A stretch of 64,000 bases of DNA from contig CAOLHI010002134.1 in NCBI GenBank assembly GCA_948474755.1, positions 1-64,000 of the forward strand, in the 5' to 3' direction. Origin of the DNA: Ctenosaura bakeri (Eukaryota; Chordata; Lepidosauria; Squamata; Iguanidae). How positions within the stretch are numbered: position 1 is the stretch's first letter; each line of letters starts with the position of its first letter. Under the pieces are notes generated by a model. That model saw nothing but the letters and a program-made list of their open reading frames with translations. It was not told the DNA's origin and ran no database searches. A program made the position numbers and the translations under genes. Positions 1 through 12,961 of the stretch are shown here, piece by piece.

Positions 1-318
1 TATTTGAAGGGATGCCACGTAGAGGAAGGAGGGGGCTTGTTTTCTGCTGCTCCAGAAACCAGGACAAGGAGCAATGGATTCAAGCTGCAGGAAAGGAGAT
101 TCCACCTGAACCTCAGGAAGAACTTCCTGACAGTCAGGGCTGTCCGGCAGTGGAATCTGCTGCCTCGGAGAGTAGTGGAGTCTCCTACCTTGGAGGTTTT
201 TAAGCAGAGGATTGATGGCCATCTGTCGGGAGTGCTTTGAGGGTGTTCCTGCATGACAGGGAGTTGGACTGGATGGCCCGTGTGGTCTCTTCCAACTCTA
301 CATTTCTATGATTCTATG
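1..318 (+). mobile_element. CR1-type LINE, 3' end of ORF2 and tail
   Basis: The first 240 bases translate to the C-terminal end of a CR1-like LINE ORF2 protein, with the typical run 'RRFHLNLRKNFLTVRAVRQW' followed by 'LEVFKQRIDGHLSGVL' and a stop. The downstream 80 bases match the CR1 3' tail (GGACTGGATGGCCC, TTCCAACTCTA) and end in the family's ATTCTATG octamer microsatellite at about 300-318. The copy is cut by the window start. An L1 begins directly after the octamer tail. It lies in the inferred first intron of GALNT17, on the opposite strand to that gene. Confidence 0.85.
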
Positions 319-2485
319 ATACGGTAAATTGGGAATTTCTAATCAGAATTTGTCAGAAAATGAAGATGGGATCTAATTTTATAACTTGGATTAAGTCTAT
401 ATATTCTACACAATATGCACAAATAATTGTAAATGGTCAAAAAACAGAGAAATTTAAAATATATAGAGGAACTCATCAAGGATGCCCTTTATCTCCACTT
501 TTGTTTTTACTGGTAATAGAGGTATTGATAATAAATATAAAAACGCCAAAAAAATTAAAGGAATCGAGGTACAAGGTAATGAATATAAAATACGGGCATT
601 TGCTGATGATTTGGTAGGTACTTTGGAAAATGGGTATGAAAGTTTAATTGTTTTGAAGGATGTCTTTAGAGAAAATCAATGAGAAGATGCTTGTTTTGAT
701 AAAAAATCTGGAAGAAGAGGAGAGTAAGCAAATAACATAGATTATGGGTTAAACAATTGCTAAAAAAGTTAAATATCTTGGTATTACAATTACGAATAGG
801 GTTACTGATCTGTTTAAAAACAATTACAAAAAAACTTGGAAAACTATCTTGACAGATTTAAAGAACTGGAGTAGTTTAAAATTATCATGGTTGGGGAAAA
901 TAGCTACGGTCAAAATGTCAATACTTCCAAAAAATCTTTATCTTTTTCAAACGATTCCTATTATTCAATGTGACACGGTTATCAAGGTTTGGCAAAAAGA
1001 AGTTGGTAAATTTATATGGGGTGGAAGGAAGCCAAGGGTAAAAATGAAAATATTAGAAGATGCTAAGGAAAGAGGGGGATTAGCCTTACCAAATTTGATG
1101 TTGTACTATCATGCATGTTGTCTGAATTGGGTGCAAGAATGGATTAAATTAGAAAATACTAAACTATTAAATTTAGAAGGAGATGGACTTTGGTTGGGGT
1201 GGCATTACTATCTTTGGTATAATAAAGAGAAAAATAACAAAGAGTTTAATTGACACTACTTAAGAAAAGCATTATTAAAAATATGGAGGAAATATGTTAT
1301 AAGAACTTGTATGAAAACTCCACAGTGGATATCTCCCCATGAGGCTTTCTATAAGAAAGAAAATATATTGTTTGATAAGTGGATAAAAAATGAGGATATG
1401 GTGGAGAGGCAAAAAGAACAGATAAAAATTAAATCCCAACAAGAGATAAATGAATCTGGTATCAAATGCCACTGGTTTTTATATAGACAAATTAAGCAAA
1501 AACTAAGAAGTGACATTAGACTCAATGGATTTCAAGTAAAAGATGAAGAATTAACTGCAATAATTTATTCAGAGAAACCTAAAGCCATCTCCTCTATATA
1601 TAGAGTGTTATTATGATGGTCCACAGAAGAAGAAATTATTAAACCATCTATGATAAATTGGGCTCAAAATTTTACTTATCAAATTCCGATGACACAGTGG
1701 GAGAAATTATGGCAAAAAAGAATAAAATATACCACCTGTCAAGATATAAAAGAAAATTTATATAAAATGTATCTGAGATGGTATTTGGCGAAAATATCTA
1801 ATAAATGTTCAAATAAATGTTGGAAATGTGGCACAGAAATAGGAACTTCCTATCATTCATGGTGGACATGTAAGATAGTAAAAGATTATTGGAAGTCTAT
1901 TCACTTACAAATAGAAAAAATGTTGGGTGTAAGGTATGAAATGGCACCAGATATATATCTGCTATCAATAATAGATGAGAAATTAGATAAAAAGTTGGAA
2001 AACAATTGTTTTATATGGCAGCAGCAGCAAAACTGGGGAAAATGCCATCAATAGAAGATTGGGAACTAAAATTGTACGATATGATTCAGATGGATAGATT
2101 AAGACATATAATGAGAGGGGAGAGCAAAGATAAATTTATAAAACAATGGGACAATGTAATTAAGTATTATAAGAATTCATGGAAGGTTGTTAAGATGGTG
2201 AATATCGATTATTGAAATACTCTAGAATAGAGAATATTAAAAAAAAAGATTAAGGGATATAAAGACCAAAATGAAATGGATTATGGTAAAAATGTTTTTG
2301 TGTCGGAGTGGGAAGTAATATTTAAATTGTTATAATAGGTATTTAGGTAAAAGAAGCAAATGTTTTCATTGTATGTATTTTGTAATATGTTGTGTATTTA
2401 GTAATAATTTGTATATTATGTTTTGTTTTGTGTATTTGTGTAATTATTTTTTTTTAATAAATAAATTTATTTATTTAAAAAAAAA
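319..2485 (+). mobile_element. L1 LINE, 5'-truncated ORF2 with 3' UTR
   Basis: This is a 5'-truncated L1. It opens inside the reverse transcriptase domain ('HQGCPLSPLLF', about 475-510) and has the catalytic FADD box at 599-610. The thumb/connection region ('KLSWLGKIATVKMSILPKNL', about 880-940) and the C-terminal cysteine motif CWKCGTEIGTSYHSWWTC (about 1820-1870) follow. Frame changes near 600 and 690 and stops near 1251 and 1615 make it inactive. After the last coding stretch (to about 2213) an AT-rich 3' UTR ends in an A-rich tail at 2449-2485. RT, FADD and the terminal CCHC-like motif are standard for vertebrate L1 ORF2. Confidence 0.9.
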
Positions 2486-2831
2486 GTTAGTTCCTTGGCC
2501 AAAGACAGCAAATGTAGCTGATTGAAATTCACCAAAGACACAACAACTTGAAGAAACTTAGCATTTGTAGATAAGCATTAGATAGCAAAGCAGGGAGCCG
2601 GAGTACGAGGCAGATAGTAAAAATTATAACAGAAAGTAATTATAACGGAAAGTAAATATAGAAAGTGAAAATTGAAGGGAAGACAACACAAGAACAGCAA
2701 AACAACAAAACAATGAAGCAATGAAGCTATTAAACCAAAGAAAAACAAACAAACTGCAACAGAGACTCTGACGGAGCTGCTGACCCTGACGCCATCTTCC
2801 ACCGAGCTTGTGTTTTGTAGAATACAGTTAA
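2486..2831. other. Intronic spacer, nothing recognised
   Basis: A-rich sequence between the L1 tail and the BovB fragment. I see no coding stretch or named repeat. Confidence 0.4.
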
Positions 2832-3360
2832 ACCTTTGACTGTGTAGACCATGGGAAACTATGGCTCGTTCTACAAGAAAAAGGAGTGCCACAATATCAG
2901 ATTGCCCCTGATATGTATCCTATATTCTGGACAAGTGGCCACTGTCAAAACATGGTATGGAGAAATGGAATGGTTTCTAATTGACAAGGGTTGCATTTTA
3001 TCACCTTATCTTTTTAACTCATATGAAAAATATACCACACAGAAAGCAGGATTAGACTCAGAGGAAACAGGCATTAAAACTAGAGGAAAGATCATGAACA
3101 ATGTTAAGATATGCAGATAACACCATATTACTTGTAGAAAAATGTTAAGGAACAAAGCCCAAAATCAGGTGAAGCCCAAAAGTGTGGTCAAGTGGAAGGC
3201 AGTAGGAAGGGAGGAAGACTGCATGACAGGCAGATTGATTCAGTCAAGGAGGCCACAGCCCTGGGTTTGCAAAACCTGAGTGCAGGTGCTGACCAAGGTT
3301 CTTGGCAGTCCCTCACTCACAAGGTTGTCATAAAAGTTGGGTGGCAAATAGAATAAGCAT
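2832..3360 (+). mobile_element. BovB/RTE-like LINE fragment
   Basis: The translation from about 2832 contains 'KGCILSPYLFN' and 'AGLDSEETGIKTRGKIMNNV', the palm region of BovB-type RTE reverse transcriptase. The expected YADD box is broken (a stop follows 'ICR' near 3118). Sequence at 3195-3345 ('GATTGATTCAGTCAAGGAGG', then 'TTCTTGGCAGTCCCTCACTC') matches the 3' end shared by BovB and squamate BovB-mobilised SINEs. Internal parts are deleted. BovB is abundant in squamates, which supports the host assignment. Confidence 0.7.
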
Positions 3361-5525
3361 CTAGTTGATTTCTCCAAATATATACACACTCACATGACAT
3401 CAGAGATTATTTTGTGTGTTCCACAGAATTCAATAATATAGCGTGTTGCGTAGAAACTAGCATTTTTAAAATGTGCTACATTCCCATCCCATTTTCTTGA
3501 TACTTTCGCAAGTCTTCTGCTAACGACTTCTTCAGTATGGATAATGTAATTCTGAGTTGTTTGCAACAACACTCACAACTATCAGAAATATTTCTCACAG
3601 CAGAATATTGCTTATGTTCTGGAAGACCTCCTTCTTCCTATCCTGAGGCAAACAGTTTTGAAGATGAAAGCCAATGTGAACCAATGCCTACGCTCAGGTA
3701 AGGAGGTTTCTCTGTGCTGGGCAGCTCCCATCTAACAAAGGAGGGTTTCAAAGGGCTTCTATCAGACAAGCTGATAGCCAACCTGATAGTGCTTTCATAC
3801 TCTGCTGCCTCTGTTTCATGTCCCTCCGTAGTTCACCTATACTCTTGCACTCTTCTTCCTGCTTCCTTCCTCAACCAGACTGTCAGGAAGTTTTGGAAGC
3901 CTCCATTAAGAGCAAATCAGTCAATTAATGCAAGTTATACAGTGAATGGATCCATGATGCGAGTGAGGATGTCTCTTTTGGATTCTGTTTCATCAGCTTT
4001 TTTCAGTGTTCTGCAAACTGCTCTTACACATATCATCACTCTTCTCTCTATATTAAGAACAGATACAATGACGATACTTTCACAAAACTCAAAGCTCCAT
4101 CCAGCTACTGCATTTAATAGCCACAGACAAAGCAATCATCTGTGGATTTGTCTAATCATGCTTTAATACCATCTAAAACGATAAGAGATTTTAAAATTAT
4201 TTTCAATGGATTAACCCAGTCATATTGTATAGCCATTTATGCTTTGCTATCTGACCAATGCTTGTTTTCCCTCTTCTTACAATGTTAAAATGTGTGTGTT
4301 TCTATATCACGAGTCATTCTTTTGAGATAAAAGAATATATTTTTTTCTTAATTTCATATCCTTGTCTTTCTCCATGTGGATTTTTTTAAGAATAGAAGAC
4401 TGATGAAGAATAGAAAATGGGGGGAAATGAGAGTCAATACTGAGAAATTCAGACATCCTGAGAGATTTAGTGTCTGGTGTGGCACTCATCTGCTCCACCC
4501 CAGCATGACATCATAGGAAAAGCTTCCATGTGCCTTTTGCTTCTTCATTCACCACAGTCAGCACAGAAGAGCACATAGCAAACTTAGAGCAAATCTGACC
4601 AGATGTAGATGGACATCTGCTTTTCCTTAGGAAGCTTTGTCTGAATGGTGCATCACCATTGTTTATAAAAAAGAAACTTTTAACATATGACTTAGAGAAT
4701 GCAGTAGTAAGCAATTGCCTCTCTCAGAATACTCTCCAGAGTCTGCCCAATACCACTTTAATGAACTATGCAAGGCTCCAGTACACATGCTTGGCAAGAA
4801 AAACAAAATCCCTGACTGCAGGCCACTTTCAGCACTACCCACTGCATGATTTCTGTGGACAGCTCCCTGCTCTCCAGCACTGATGCAAAGCAAGGCCTTA
4901 AAGTTTTCGACTCCTTGACTGCTCAGATATATTTCCAGCACTAAATTAAGCCCAACTTGGAAGCTCTACAACAAGCATTGGCAACCTGGAACCCTTGGCT
5001 AATTTTTTTTTAAAAAACTGCAAGGAATTAAATTATAACACTATTAAGATAGATTGGGGGAAGAGGACAATGCATTCCTCTGAATTTTGCAAATGTCAAC
5101 ACTTAACAAAAAAAATACCTGGAGAAATCCCAAAATTTGGAAAAGCAGAGATTTAGTGTAAATTAGAAGTGTATTTGGGGGAAAAAACAAAAAATAGAGA
5201 ACAAACTTCCAAGCTGAAATGCTGAACTACTCAGTGCCTGTAGAGGAGGAAAAGAAAGAATACATGGGGTGTGAGGGTTTGGATGTAATGCAATCAATCA
5301 GTATGGAAAAGTGCATAGAATTTACAACCCTGAATAAAAACACTCCACACCACATTTCAGAAGTTTTGTGAGTATCATATATTTTCTTCCATATTTTATA
5401 TTTCTTCTATATTTCTATATTTCTTTTCTATTTTAGCCATTTCTATTAGGCATTCTTTTGGTAATTTTAGTTTAGTTTTATGAGGCTGTTATGAGCAAAC
5501 AAGGAGAAACATTTATCCTTTGAAG
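3361..5525. other. Unrecognised intronic sequence
   Basis: This AT-rich, apparently single-copy DNA lies in the inferred GALNT17 intron 1. The longest open stretch (3714-4166, plus) has no domain I recognise and no supporting splice or codon signal. I see no repeat family boundary. Confidence 0.4.
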
Positions 5526-5526
5526 G

Positions 5527-5759
5527 CAAGCCCTGGTGGCGCAGTGGTTAAATGCCAGTACTGCAAGCCACAAGGTTGTGAGTTCGATCCTGCCCGGCTC
5601 CAAGGTTGACTCAGCCTTCCATCCTTTTGCAGGTCTGTAAAATGAGTACCCAGCTTGTTGGGGGCATGTACAGAAATGTTTCAAAATACATGCTATTTGT
5701 AAGTTGTTTGTCGCCTCGATCCATATGGAGAGGCGGGATACAAATAAAAAATAAAAAAA
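5527..5759 (+). mobile_element. tRNA-derived SINE
   Basis: The 5' part contains pol III box A (GTGGCGCAGTGGTTA, about 5535-5550) and box B (GGTTGTGAGTTCGATCC, about 5572-5590). The body continues with 'AAATGAGTACCCAGCTTGTT', and the tail is GAGAGGCGGGATACAAATAAA plus an A-rich end. A near-identical element occurs at 49586-49825. A tail-only fragment lies on the minus strand at 56672-56717. This is a squamate-type tRNA SINE with a LINE-like 3' tail; I cannot assign the exact family name without a library. Confidence 0.85.
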
Positions 5760-7046
5760 GATTAACTAAAATAGAAAATATATAAAAACTGCTACTATCT
5801 GATTTTTATTCAAAAATAAAACCAGTTCATGAGATCTCCTTTGTTTCACTGCCATGTCAAAAAGTAATGACCTAACTCCAACTGCAATTCCTGAATAAAG
5901 TAGACCCACTGAAGCAATGGGATTTACCTAACTGCTAACCTATAATTCAGCAACTGATTCAATGTGTTTGGCTCTATTTGGGACTAACAATTGGATTTAG
6001 ACTAATGAGTGAAATGCTTCTTCTATTCACCACACTGTCAAAAAGGAGTAATAAACTATCAATACTCAAATAAGCCAGTTTTAAGAACTTTAAAAGCAGC
6101 CCTTCCAAATCAGGCCATATATACACTAAAGACCAAATCAAGCAGCATTCACTTCTTCCTCCTCAAAAGAGTTTTGCAAACACGAGGTCTACCTCAAAAA
6201 CAGACTGGCAGCAGAATTAAAGCAAAAGGCCAAGCTAAATCAAAAAGGAATGTAGTGAACTGTATGTCTCTCATCCTTTCCATTCTAACTCAATCTCTCC
6301 AAAATTGAAGGCAAGCCAAGATCAATCACATAGATGAGAGATGGAGGAGAGTTTATCATATTGGAACTTTTTTTTTCTAAAGGGGGACAGAAGTTAGATG
6401 ATCTGCTGGAGTGCCAGAAAAATCAACAGAGCCTCCTTTTTGTAGCAAGTAAATGAGGCAATAACAAGGCTTTCAAAATTTAGTGTCTGTTGGTAACAGA
6501 ACAGCACAGCAGGTGCAAACTGCTTCTTTTCTTTTTTGAGAAATTTCCTACTTCATCACAGAAAGTTTAAATCACAGCTTAGCAAACATTTTTGCATTTC
6601 TAATAAAAATCTTAAGGTCATACTTCAGCTGGCTCATGATCTTTTGTTAAAACTCAATTCGATTTTCAAGCTGAAATTCCATAGTCAGAAGCACTAGTGA
6701 TTTTAAATAACCTTACTCTGCAAATAATTGCAGTCACACCCCTTAAATTTAATTGTGTGGAGTTTTTTTTAATAGCTTCTTCTGAATGCCTGCTTTCTAC
6801 AACAGAACTTAACACCAGAATTAGTGGGATATTAGCAGTATATTAGAATATATCCAGTTTAGAATGACATCATTTCTTAAGATGAAAGCTGAAGAAAATT
6901 AGGAGCATAAGCAAAGGTTATCATCTGCTAACTTAAAAGAAAATAAACTATCAGAGAAAAACACAGTTCTAGATCACTCAATAACCTGTACTGGTGCTGC
7001 AGTATCTGAATTCTTTAAATAAGATACAGAAAAGTACTTAAGCAAC
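5760..7046. other. Unrecognised AT-rich intronic sequence
   Basis: There is no coding signal or named repeat that I can support in this stretch. It is low-GC sequence with short A and T runs. Confidence 0.4.
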
Positions 7047-7047
7047 C

Positions 7048-7870
7048 TTTTTTTTTACTATTTTAAAAAAAGAAAGTGAAGAAAAAGCAGAAAAAGGAAA
7101 AACATAACACATAATATACAATCCAAGTAAACATACATAAAAAAAACACAGTAATATATCTCCCTAAACTATTTGAACTAATATAACAATTAACAAATTC
7201 ACAAAATAAAATCTAGACTAACAAATACTAACTAATGAAACAAACATTTAATATATATAATAAAATGTGGTTTTTTCCCCAGCAGTCATAGTCTTTTATT
7301 TAACCACTAGTATAAATCTAACCCAAATTAACATTAACATTGCTGCTTATATTTTAATCTAAAGTTTTATAACATCAAATATTTTTAAAAAGTCATTGAA
7401 TTAATAAGCAAATACTCCTATAGATACAAGTAAATTTCTAAGATAATTAATACTCTACTACGTAACTAAAAAAAATTAATCTTACAATATTTAAATATAT
7501 TGTATTTAACATATGTATGACAGAATACTAAAAAGTATTAAAATATAACAGCAAAATAAAACCATATGTAATTATCATAAACGCTTTGCATGGTATCAAA
7601 TTATATATTCCACAATTGAAAACAGTAGAAAATAAAATAGTGACAGCAAGTTCAGAACCCCAAAATCATTGTTTCACCCTCATTTTCTCTCAGATAATAA
7701 ATTATTAATTGCCAATTCTTTTTAAAATCCTTTTCTGACAAACCTTTTAATTTAGTAGTTATCATGTCCATTTCCACTACTGTCATTAATCTACTAAACC
7801 AATCATTAAAGCAACCATCAAATCTGATAATCTGTTCTACAAAACCCAGCAAGAGAGTAGGAACAATCGC
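7048..7870 (-). mobile_element. L1 LINE 3' end, minus strand
   Basis: Read on the minus strand, 7852-7652 gives a short C-terminal L1 ORF2-like end ('FNDWFSRLMTVVEMDMITTK', then 'FKKNWQLIIYYLRENEG'). About 600 bp of very AT-rich 3' UTR follow. The element ends in an A-rich tail, seen as the T run at 7048-7057 on the plus strand. Only the last part of ORF2 is left, so the family call rests on the short C-terminal resemblance and the tail. Confidence 0.5.
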
Positions 7871-9404
7871 TTCCCTTACAGCAAGGTCCAGGATCTTATT
7901 CCAGTGTACAGAAACATCTGATGTGAGTTACTTGCTGGTTGGCTCAGAGTTCCTAATTTCCATCTTCTCCTTCCAAAGTGCATTTGGAGAATTGCAAAAC
8001 ATAACCAAAGAATTCATTTTATAGTTCTTGAAACCTCCTCCACTATGTTGATGTTACTCTTCAAATATTTGTTTCCCTATCTATACCTACACTTAATAGT
8101 CAAGATGAAATGGAAGTAAAACCTACACTCCTGATAGCACTGGAAAAATTACCCATAAGATTTTATAACACACAAAGCAAATTGCCTTCAAGTTTTAAGG
8201 AAAAAGTAGTTATCAATGGCTTGTTGATTCTTGCATCAATCTGAACAGGAAAACACTAAAACATTTTTAGTCACTTTTAAAAATTAGATCTGTCGTCTAG
8301 GTTCTGTGAAATTCTCAATGATACACCTCCATCTCATATGGTAGTTTGAAAGCACATGAAACAAGGGTGGCTATTTGGTCCAGACTAGCTATAAAGTACT
8401 CCCACAGTGATTTCAAAAGTAATGTACCTTGTGAGATTGCAGACTTCCAAAAGCACTGTACCTTGTGAGATTGTAAAAGAAAAACTCTAAACTGGATCAC
8501 AGAGAAATTTAGCTTATATATGTCATAAGGAGATGCCAACAGTGAGCCCTAACAGATGCATGTTTCTCTTATTCAAAGATACACAAATGACAACACTATG
8601 AAAGCAGGGGAAACTTCTGAACCCACATATTCCTTCAGCAACTCCTCCAAAAGATCATATCAAAGACATGCACATTTGTCTGGAGATCTTTGCTATTATT
8701 TCTTCTAGCCCAAGTGGTCCAATTTTCTAACTGACAGCACAATTTTTCAGTCTTATTTTAAACAAAGCTGTGAGCTGCAAGTCCTTGACTTCATGTATAT
8801 ATAACCTAGTTAATTCTATCCTCATTAATTCTAGACAACTGATTTAAAATGGTAACATCACATAGTTAAATAAACTCAGAATTAAAATTCCAGACAACTG
8901 AATGAAAAACAAGCATTAATACACCAAACCTACTAACATTTACCAACCCAAAAGAGACAATATACACCAGCCATTCCAGTCTTCTATATTGAGGGATTAT
9001 TGTGTCTTGATGAGAGAGAACACTTTTTTTAAACACAGAGGATGCCAGGCTAAATTCCCAATCTCTCAAGTTAAAAGGGTCAAGAAAAGCCATACTCCAG
9101 TTTACTAACTGTTATAACAAATGACATATAATCTAGTCCTCCAAAGAATAGCAAAGTGATGGGACAACGGACCCAGAAACAATGAAAATAGATTGGATGG
9201 GCAAGAGTGGCGATTGGGTCCAGACTATTTGTTTCCTCCTTATGAGAACCCCTAAGAGCTCTAAAATCAGGAGAATTTGTCTCACTTTCAAGCCCATTTG
9301 GTGGGTGAGGTTAAGATAGCTCTCTCTTTGCTCTCCTTCTGCCAGCAAGTAAAAATATCTTCATTCTGTCAGAGATTTAGAAATTGACTGCAATGGGGTT
9401 TTAG
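7871..9404. other. Unrecognised intronic sequence
   Basis: I see no gene or repeat family here. The only internal repetition is the word GTACCTTGTGAGATTG, present twice at about 8425 and 8459. Confidence 0.4.
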
Positions 9405-9620
9405 TGCATGCTGTGCTGTTTTGTTGTATATAGCCTTCTAATGAATTTTAATTGTTTTAACTTTACAGACTGTTTAACTGTTTTTAAACAACTTTTATAT
9501 TTATAATGTTAGTGAAGTTTTTCTATAATTTTAATCTGCAGTGTTTTTAATATGTTGTAAACCACCTTGAGTCCCATTATTGGGAAACATTTGGATATAA
9601 ATGAATAAATTAAATAAATC
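9405..9620 (+). mobile_element. LINE/SINE 3' tail (L2/CR1-like)
   Basis: The segment ends with 'TTGTAAACCACCTTGAGTCC' and then GGATATAAATGAATAAATTAAATAAA. This is the conserved 3' tail of amniote L2/CR1-related elements, normally followed by (TAAA)n. The preceding 150 bases are the usual T-rich leader of that tail. No coding part is left. Confidence 0.6.
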
Positions 9621-11340
9621 AGAGAGAGCATTCTGACACATTGGTTATACAGCAGAATGAAGGGCAGCTTCCTGTTCCAAAATCCAAACCCCCTTCGCAA
9701 CTTGTGCTCAACTCGATAATCAAGAAGAGCTTTGTTGATAGGTTAGAGCAGTGTGCAGCCATTGTTTACCCTGCTGCCCCTAAAAAGATGCTCTATACAA
9801 AACATTCTACCCCTACCCATATGGTGAGCTGGGGCTAAAGAAAAACCCACTGGCCCAGCTCCCCATGTTACATAAATAAGATAAATGCAGCATGAACAAC
9901 TTCTGATTCCTCTCCTATCCATGTGAATTGTTTTCATAGTTTCCCAAACCATGATATTTCCCATTAATTAATTCCCTGTAAACTTTGGAGGGAGGTGGAA
10001 AATTGTGAGGAGTAACTCAGCAATATCCTTACAGAACTACCACAATCGCAAACACTGTTGTCTAGATACACAAATGAGAAATGCTCCACCCTCTAGATAT
10101 TGTTGTAACCAACTCCCTGCATTCCTCACCAGTGGCAATGGCTATGGTTGCTTGGAATTGCACTTCCACAACATCTGGAGGGTCACACAATTCCCATCCC
10201 TGAGAAAACAATTCAATCTAAGGCGTCTTCTTAAAGGAATGCAAGCTGCTATTTTTATGAGGAAGGACTATAACTAAATATAGTGCACATTCTTTACACA
10301 CACAAAGCCCCAAGCAGTACTTTAATGCCAGAAAATTTGGAAAGCTGCTATTAATCAAAGTTGAGCAACACTGAATTAGATGGGACATCCTCCTTGTTCA
10401 CATTTTGCTTAAGCCTGAATGGCCCAACACCTCTTCAGGATACACAAGACAGAGAGATTTAGGACACACACTGTATAAAAAGGTTGTTGAACATAATGAT
10501 GATACTGCAAACTTGGAATGCATTTACTATGCTGTAGGTTGCTCATGAGTACCAGGCCTGAGATGGAAGCTGTTTAAGTTAATCCTCATAGACAATCTAT
10601 GTTGTTAACTCGCATATTAAGCCAACCATCACTAAAAATCCAGCTCCTAGCATGGCTTCAAAGGTCTGACAGCTTACGGCTGATGAGGCTCTGTTATTCT
10701 TTCCAGAAGAAAAGGACCTCAGCACAACAGGCATTCCTAAAACATTTGAAACTATGTGTTGTTTCTTGGTGTGTCGGAGTCATCATGCAGGCAACAATAA
10801 CATCTCCTGAAAACACCCCTTTGACTTTCCTTTACATGATCAAATCTTTTGCATGATCAATTACCCCAACAGATCATCTCAAAGGATGAGCTGACTAAGC
10901 ATTCAATATTTACAGCTCAGTCCTATGGTGAGCTCAGGGTCAGATCCCACTAGATTCAGTAGTTATTTCTAAATGTTGAAATGTGTCCAAACAATGCTCA
11001 GGTCTGTATCCAATACTTCAAAAGGGATGCAAAGGATATCTTCTTTTCCTATTCTCCCATTTCTTTGCCTCAGGAAACTTACTGGCCATACATTTAAGAG
11101 TCCTCTCCCGTTTCTCCACCTTTACCTCAACCTCAGGAATCCCCACAGAATGCCCAAGCCGTTTCCTGTTGTTCTACCTTTTGTCCTGCCTCAGGAATCA
11201 AACAAGCTTCAGCCAATCATTTCCTGTTTTTTAGCCCTCTTAATAAATTACTTCCAGATGAATTATGATGGACCCCTTTTTTTTCCTTCTAAGAAGCCCA
11301 TTTGGAATTCTGACTGGCAGAGACCAAAGTTCAATTGCCT
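9621..11340. other. Unrecognised intronic sequence
   Basis: Moderately AT-rich sequence with no domain, tRNA signal or repeat boundary that I can support. Open stretches at 10973-11431 have no recognisable product. Confidence 0.4.
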
Positions 11341-11453
11341 ACTTTTCCATGGAAACTCACCTGGTGACCGTGGGAATGTCACCCATTGTCAACCCCAGAA
11401 ACCCCTAGGGTTGCCATTAAGGCAGAAATGACCTGAAGGCACACAACAACAAC
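11341..11453 (+). mobile_element. BovB-related SINE/LINE 3' end
   Basis: The sequence GGGTTGCCATTAAGGCAGAA at about 11409-11428, then ATGACCTGAAGGCACACAACAACAAC, is the 3' terminus of BovB and BovB-mobilised squamate SINEs, with the usual short A/C-rich repeat end. The 5' part is missing or too diverged to place. Confidence 0.6.
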
Positions 11454-12726
11454 ATAAACTGGCCACAGTAATGTGGGCAACAACCGACAACCAACAATCA
11501 ATGTTGTGGCATCTGTCCCAACTTCTTGATGAGCTATGACTAGCCTCGCTCCCATCTTTTTGTGTGTTTAGGATGCTCCCCCTTGCAATTTCAGCTTGGA
11601 AATAGAAAGTGCATTGTTGAATCCTGACTGTAACTTGTACAAAAAGGTAACCATAATCTATTAAAAACTACTTTATAAATACTACCAGTTGACAAATTAT
11701 CATGTCAAGACTGGGGGAATGTTAAATAACACTTTGGAAGCCTTTACTTTAAAGTAGGCTGGCCAACTATCATAGGGAACAGGCCTCCTACATCTTGAAA
11801 TGCTGTGCAGAAGATAAAATTATTCAAAAAGCAGGAGCCCTGCCATCTTTCGTATCGGACTACTCTACTCAAGGGCATGTCAGTTCTACAGAAGGACAGG
11901 AGTCTGTCACCCAATTATTGAAAGGAAAGGACCCAATTACCCCTTTTCAGATTCCTTCTTACCTATGCCAAATGACAGAAAAGAGCAAGTTGTACTTTTA
12001 TGTGTGAGAGGTCTGCATCCAAAAGGTAACACACAATAGCTAGAGCCAAAAGCTTACTGAGGTTCTGAATCACACTGAAAGCTTTAGAGAATCCAGTGAT
12101 ATGCCTTCTCTGCTCCACACAATACTAGAGAGAGAGAGACAGAGAGTGCGTCCCCTTTCCAATAGTGCTGATGGGTGAAAACACCTGACAGATGCATTTG
12201 AGACATGCAAAGAATATAAACTGTGAAAACATATGCTACAGGACTGCATTAAACATGAGCTTCACCAATGGGACATATTTATTCAAGCATAGAATACACA
12301 TTATAAAAATGGTGGTGGTGATGGTGATGGGAGACAAGGCTACACACCTGCAGAAATCAATAGTTTAAAACAAACTAATCACAAGGAAGCTGCCTTGGAC
12401 TACTGGTCTATCTAGCTCAGAAGCAGCTATACTAATAATAGCACTTGATTCGTGTTTTAGACAAGGAACTTCCCCAGCACTAAATGGAAATGCTCACAAC
12501 AGAACCTAGTGCCTTCTGCATTTCTCATCTAGCCTCAGTATAATGGTTCTCTCAAGTCTCAGAGATAAGCCTTTTCCATCACCTGCCACCTAATCCTCTG
12601 AGATGGAGACAAAAGGAGAAACTGAGGTCCTCCTCTGCTTATATGCAAAGCATACACACAGCTACCAATTCATTCACTATTTGTGAATTCACTCATCAGC
12701 TACCCCTGACGAAGGAGCGTACCTAC
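11454..12726. other. Start of GALNT17 intron 1, no other feature
   Basis: This is the intron stretch next to the exon 1 donor of the minus-strand gene. It holds a short GA-rich run near 12126-12148 and a GGTGGTGATGGTGATGG run near 12310-12330. I see no exon-like sequence. Confidence 0.45.
12721..12726 (-). promoter_or_regulatory. GALNT17: Splice donor of GALNT17 exon 1
   Basis: Minus-strand sequence CAATG|GTAGGT. The cut leaves one base of the glycine codon that follows ...YRQLN (phase 1), which agrees with the known protein continuing in the next exon. Confidence 0.8.
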
Positions 12727-12961
12727 CATTGAGCTGTCTGTAGACAATATCCTCAAGTAGCGACAGCCTCTTCAAGACTGCATCCTGGATGGGACTGCCA
12801 GCATAGGTTAAGTTGGTTGCTCCTGCTCTGGGATGGATTTCATGGAAGGAATCCCCATTTTTCACCACAATGGGCCTACATTTGGCCAAGAAAAGGACAA
12901 AGCCAGCAACTGCAATCAAGTTTAAGACCAGCAAGACTTTTACTCTCCTCAGAGAAGCCAT
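12727..12961 (-). CDS. GALNT17: GALNT17 first coding exon
   Basis: This is the first coding exon of polypeptide N-acetylgalactosaminyltransferase-like 17 (WBSCR17), a type II Golgi membrane protein of the GALNT family. The start ATG is at 12961-12959 and the N-terminus reads MASLRRVKVLLVLNLIAV, which I recognise as GALNT17. Residues about 8-26 form the hydrophobic signal anchor. Residues 29-79 begin the lumenal stem, with an N-glycosylation motif NLT at residues 50-52 and the conserved stretch SPIQDAVLKRLSLLEDIVYR. The exon ends in phase 1 at 12727, followed by donor GTAGGT (12726-12721). Reading on past the donor gives a few non-conserved residues and a stop. An upstream in-frame TTG at 12976 is not a credible start. 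All catalytic domains lie on exons outside the window. Confidence 0.93.

Noticed and set aside
3714..4166. 150-codon frame in the intron
   Set aside because: No recognisable domain, no splice context and no similarity that I can name; likely chance.
5530..5600. Possible tRNA gene (boxes A and B present)
   Set aside because: The sequence continues into a SINE body and tail and recurs at 49586; it does not close into a tRNA cloverleaf.
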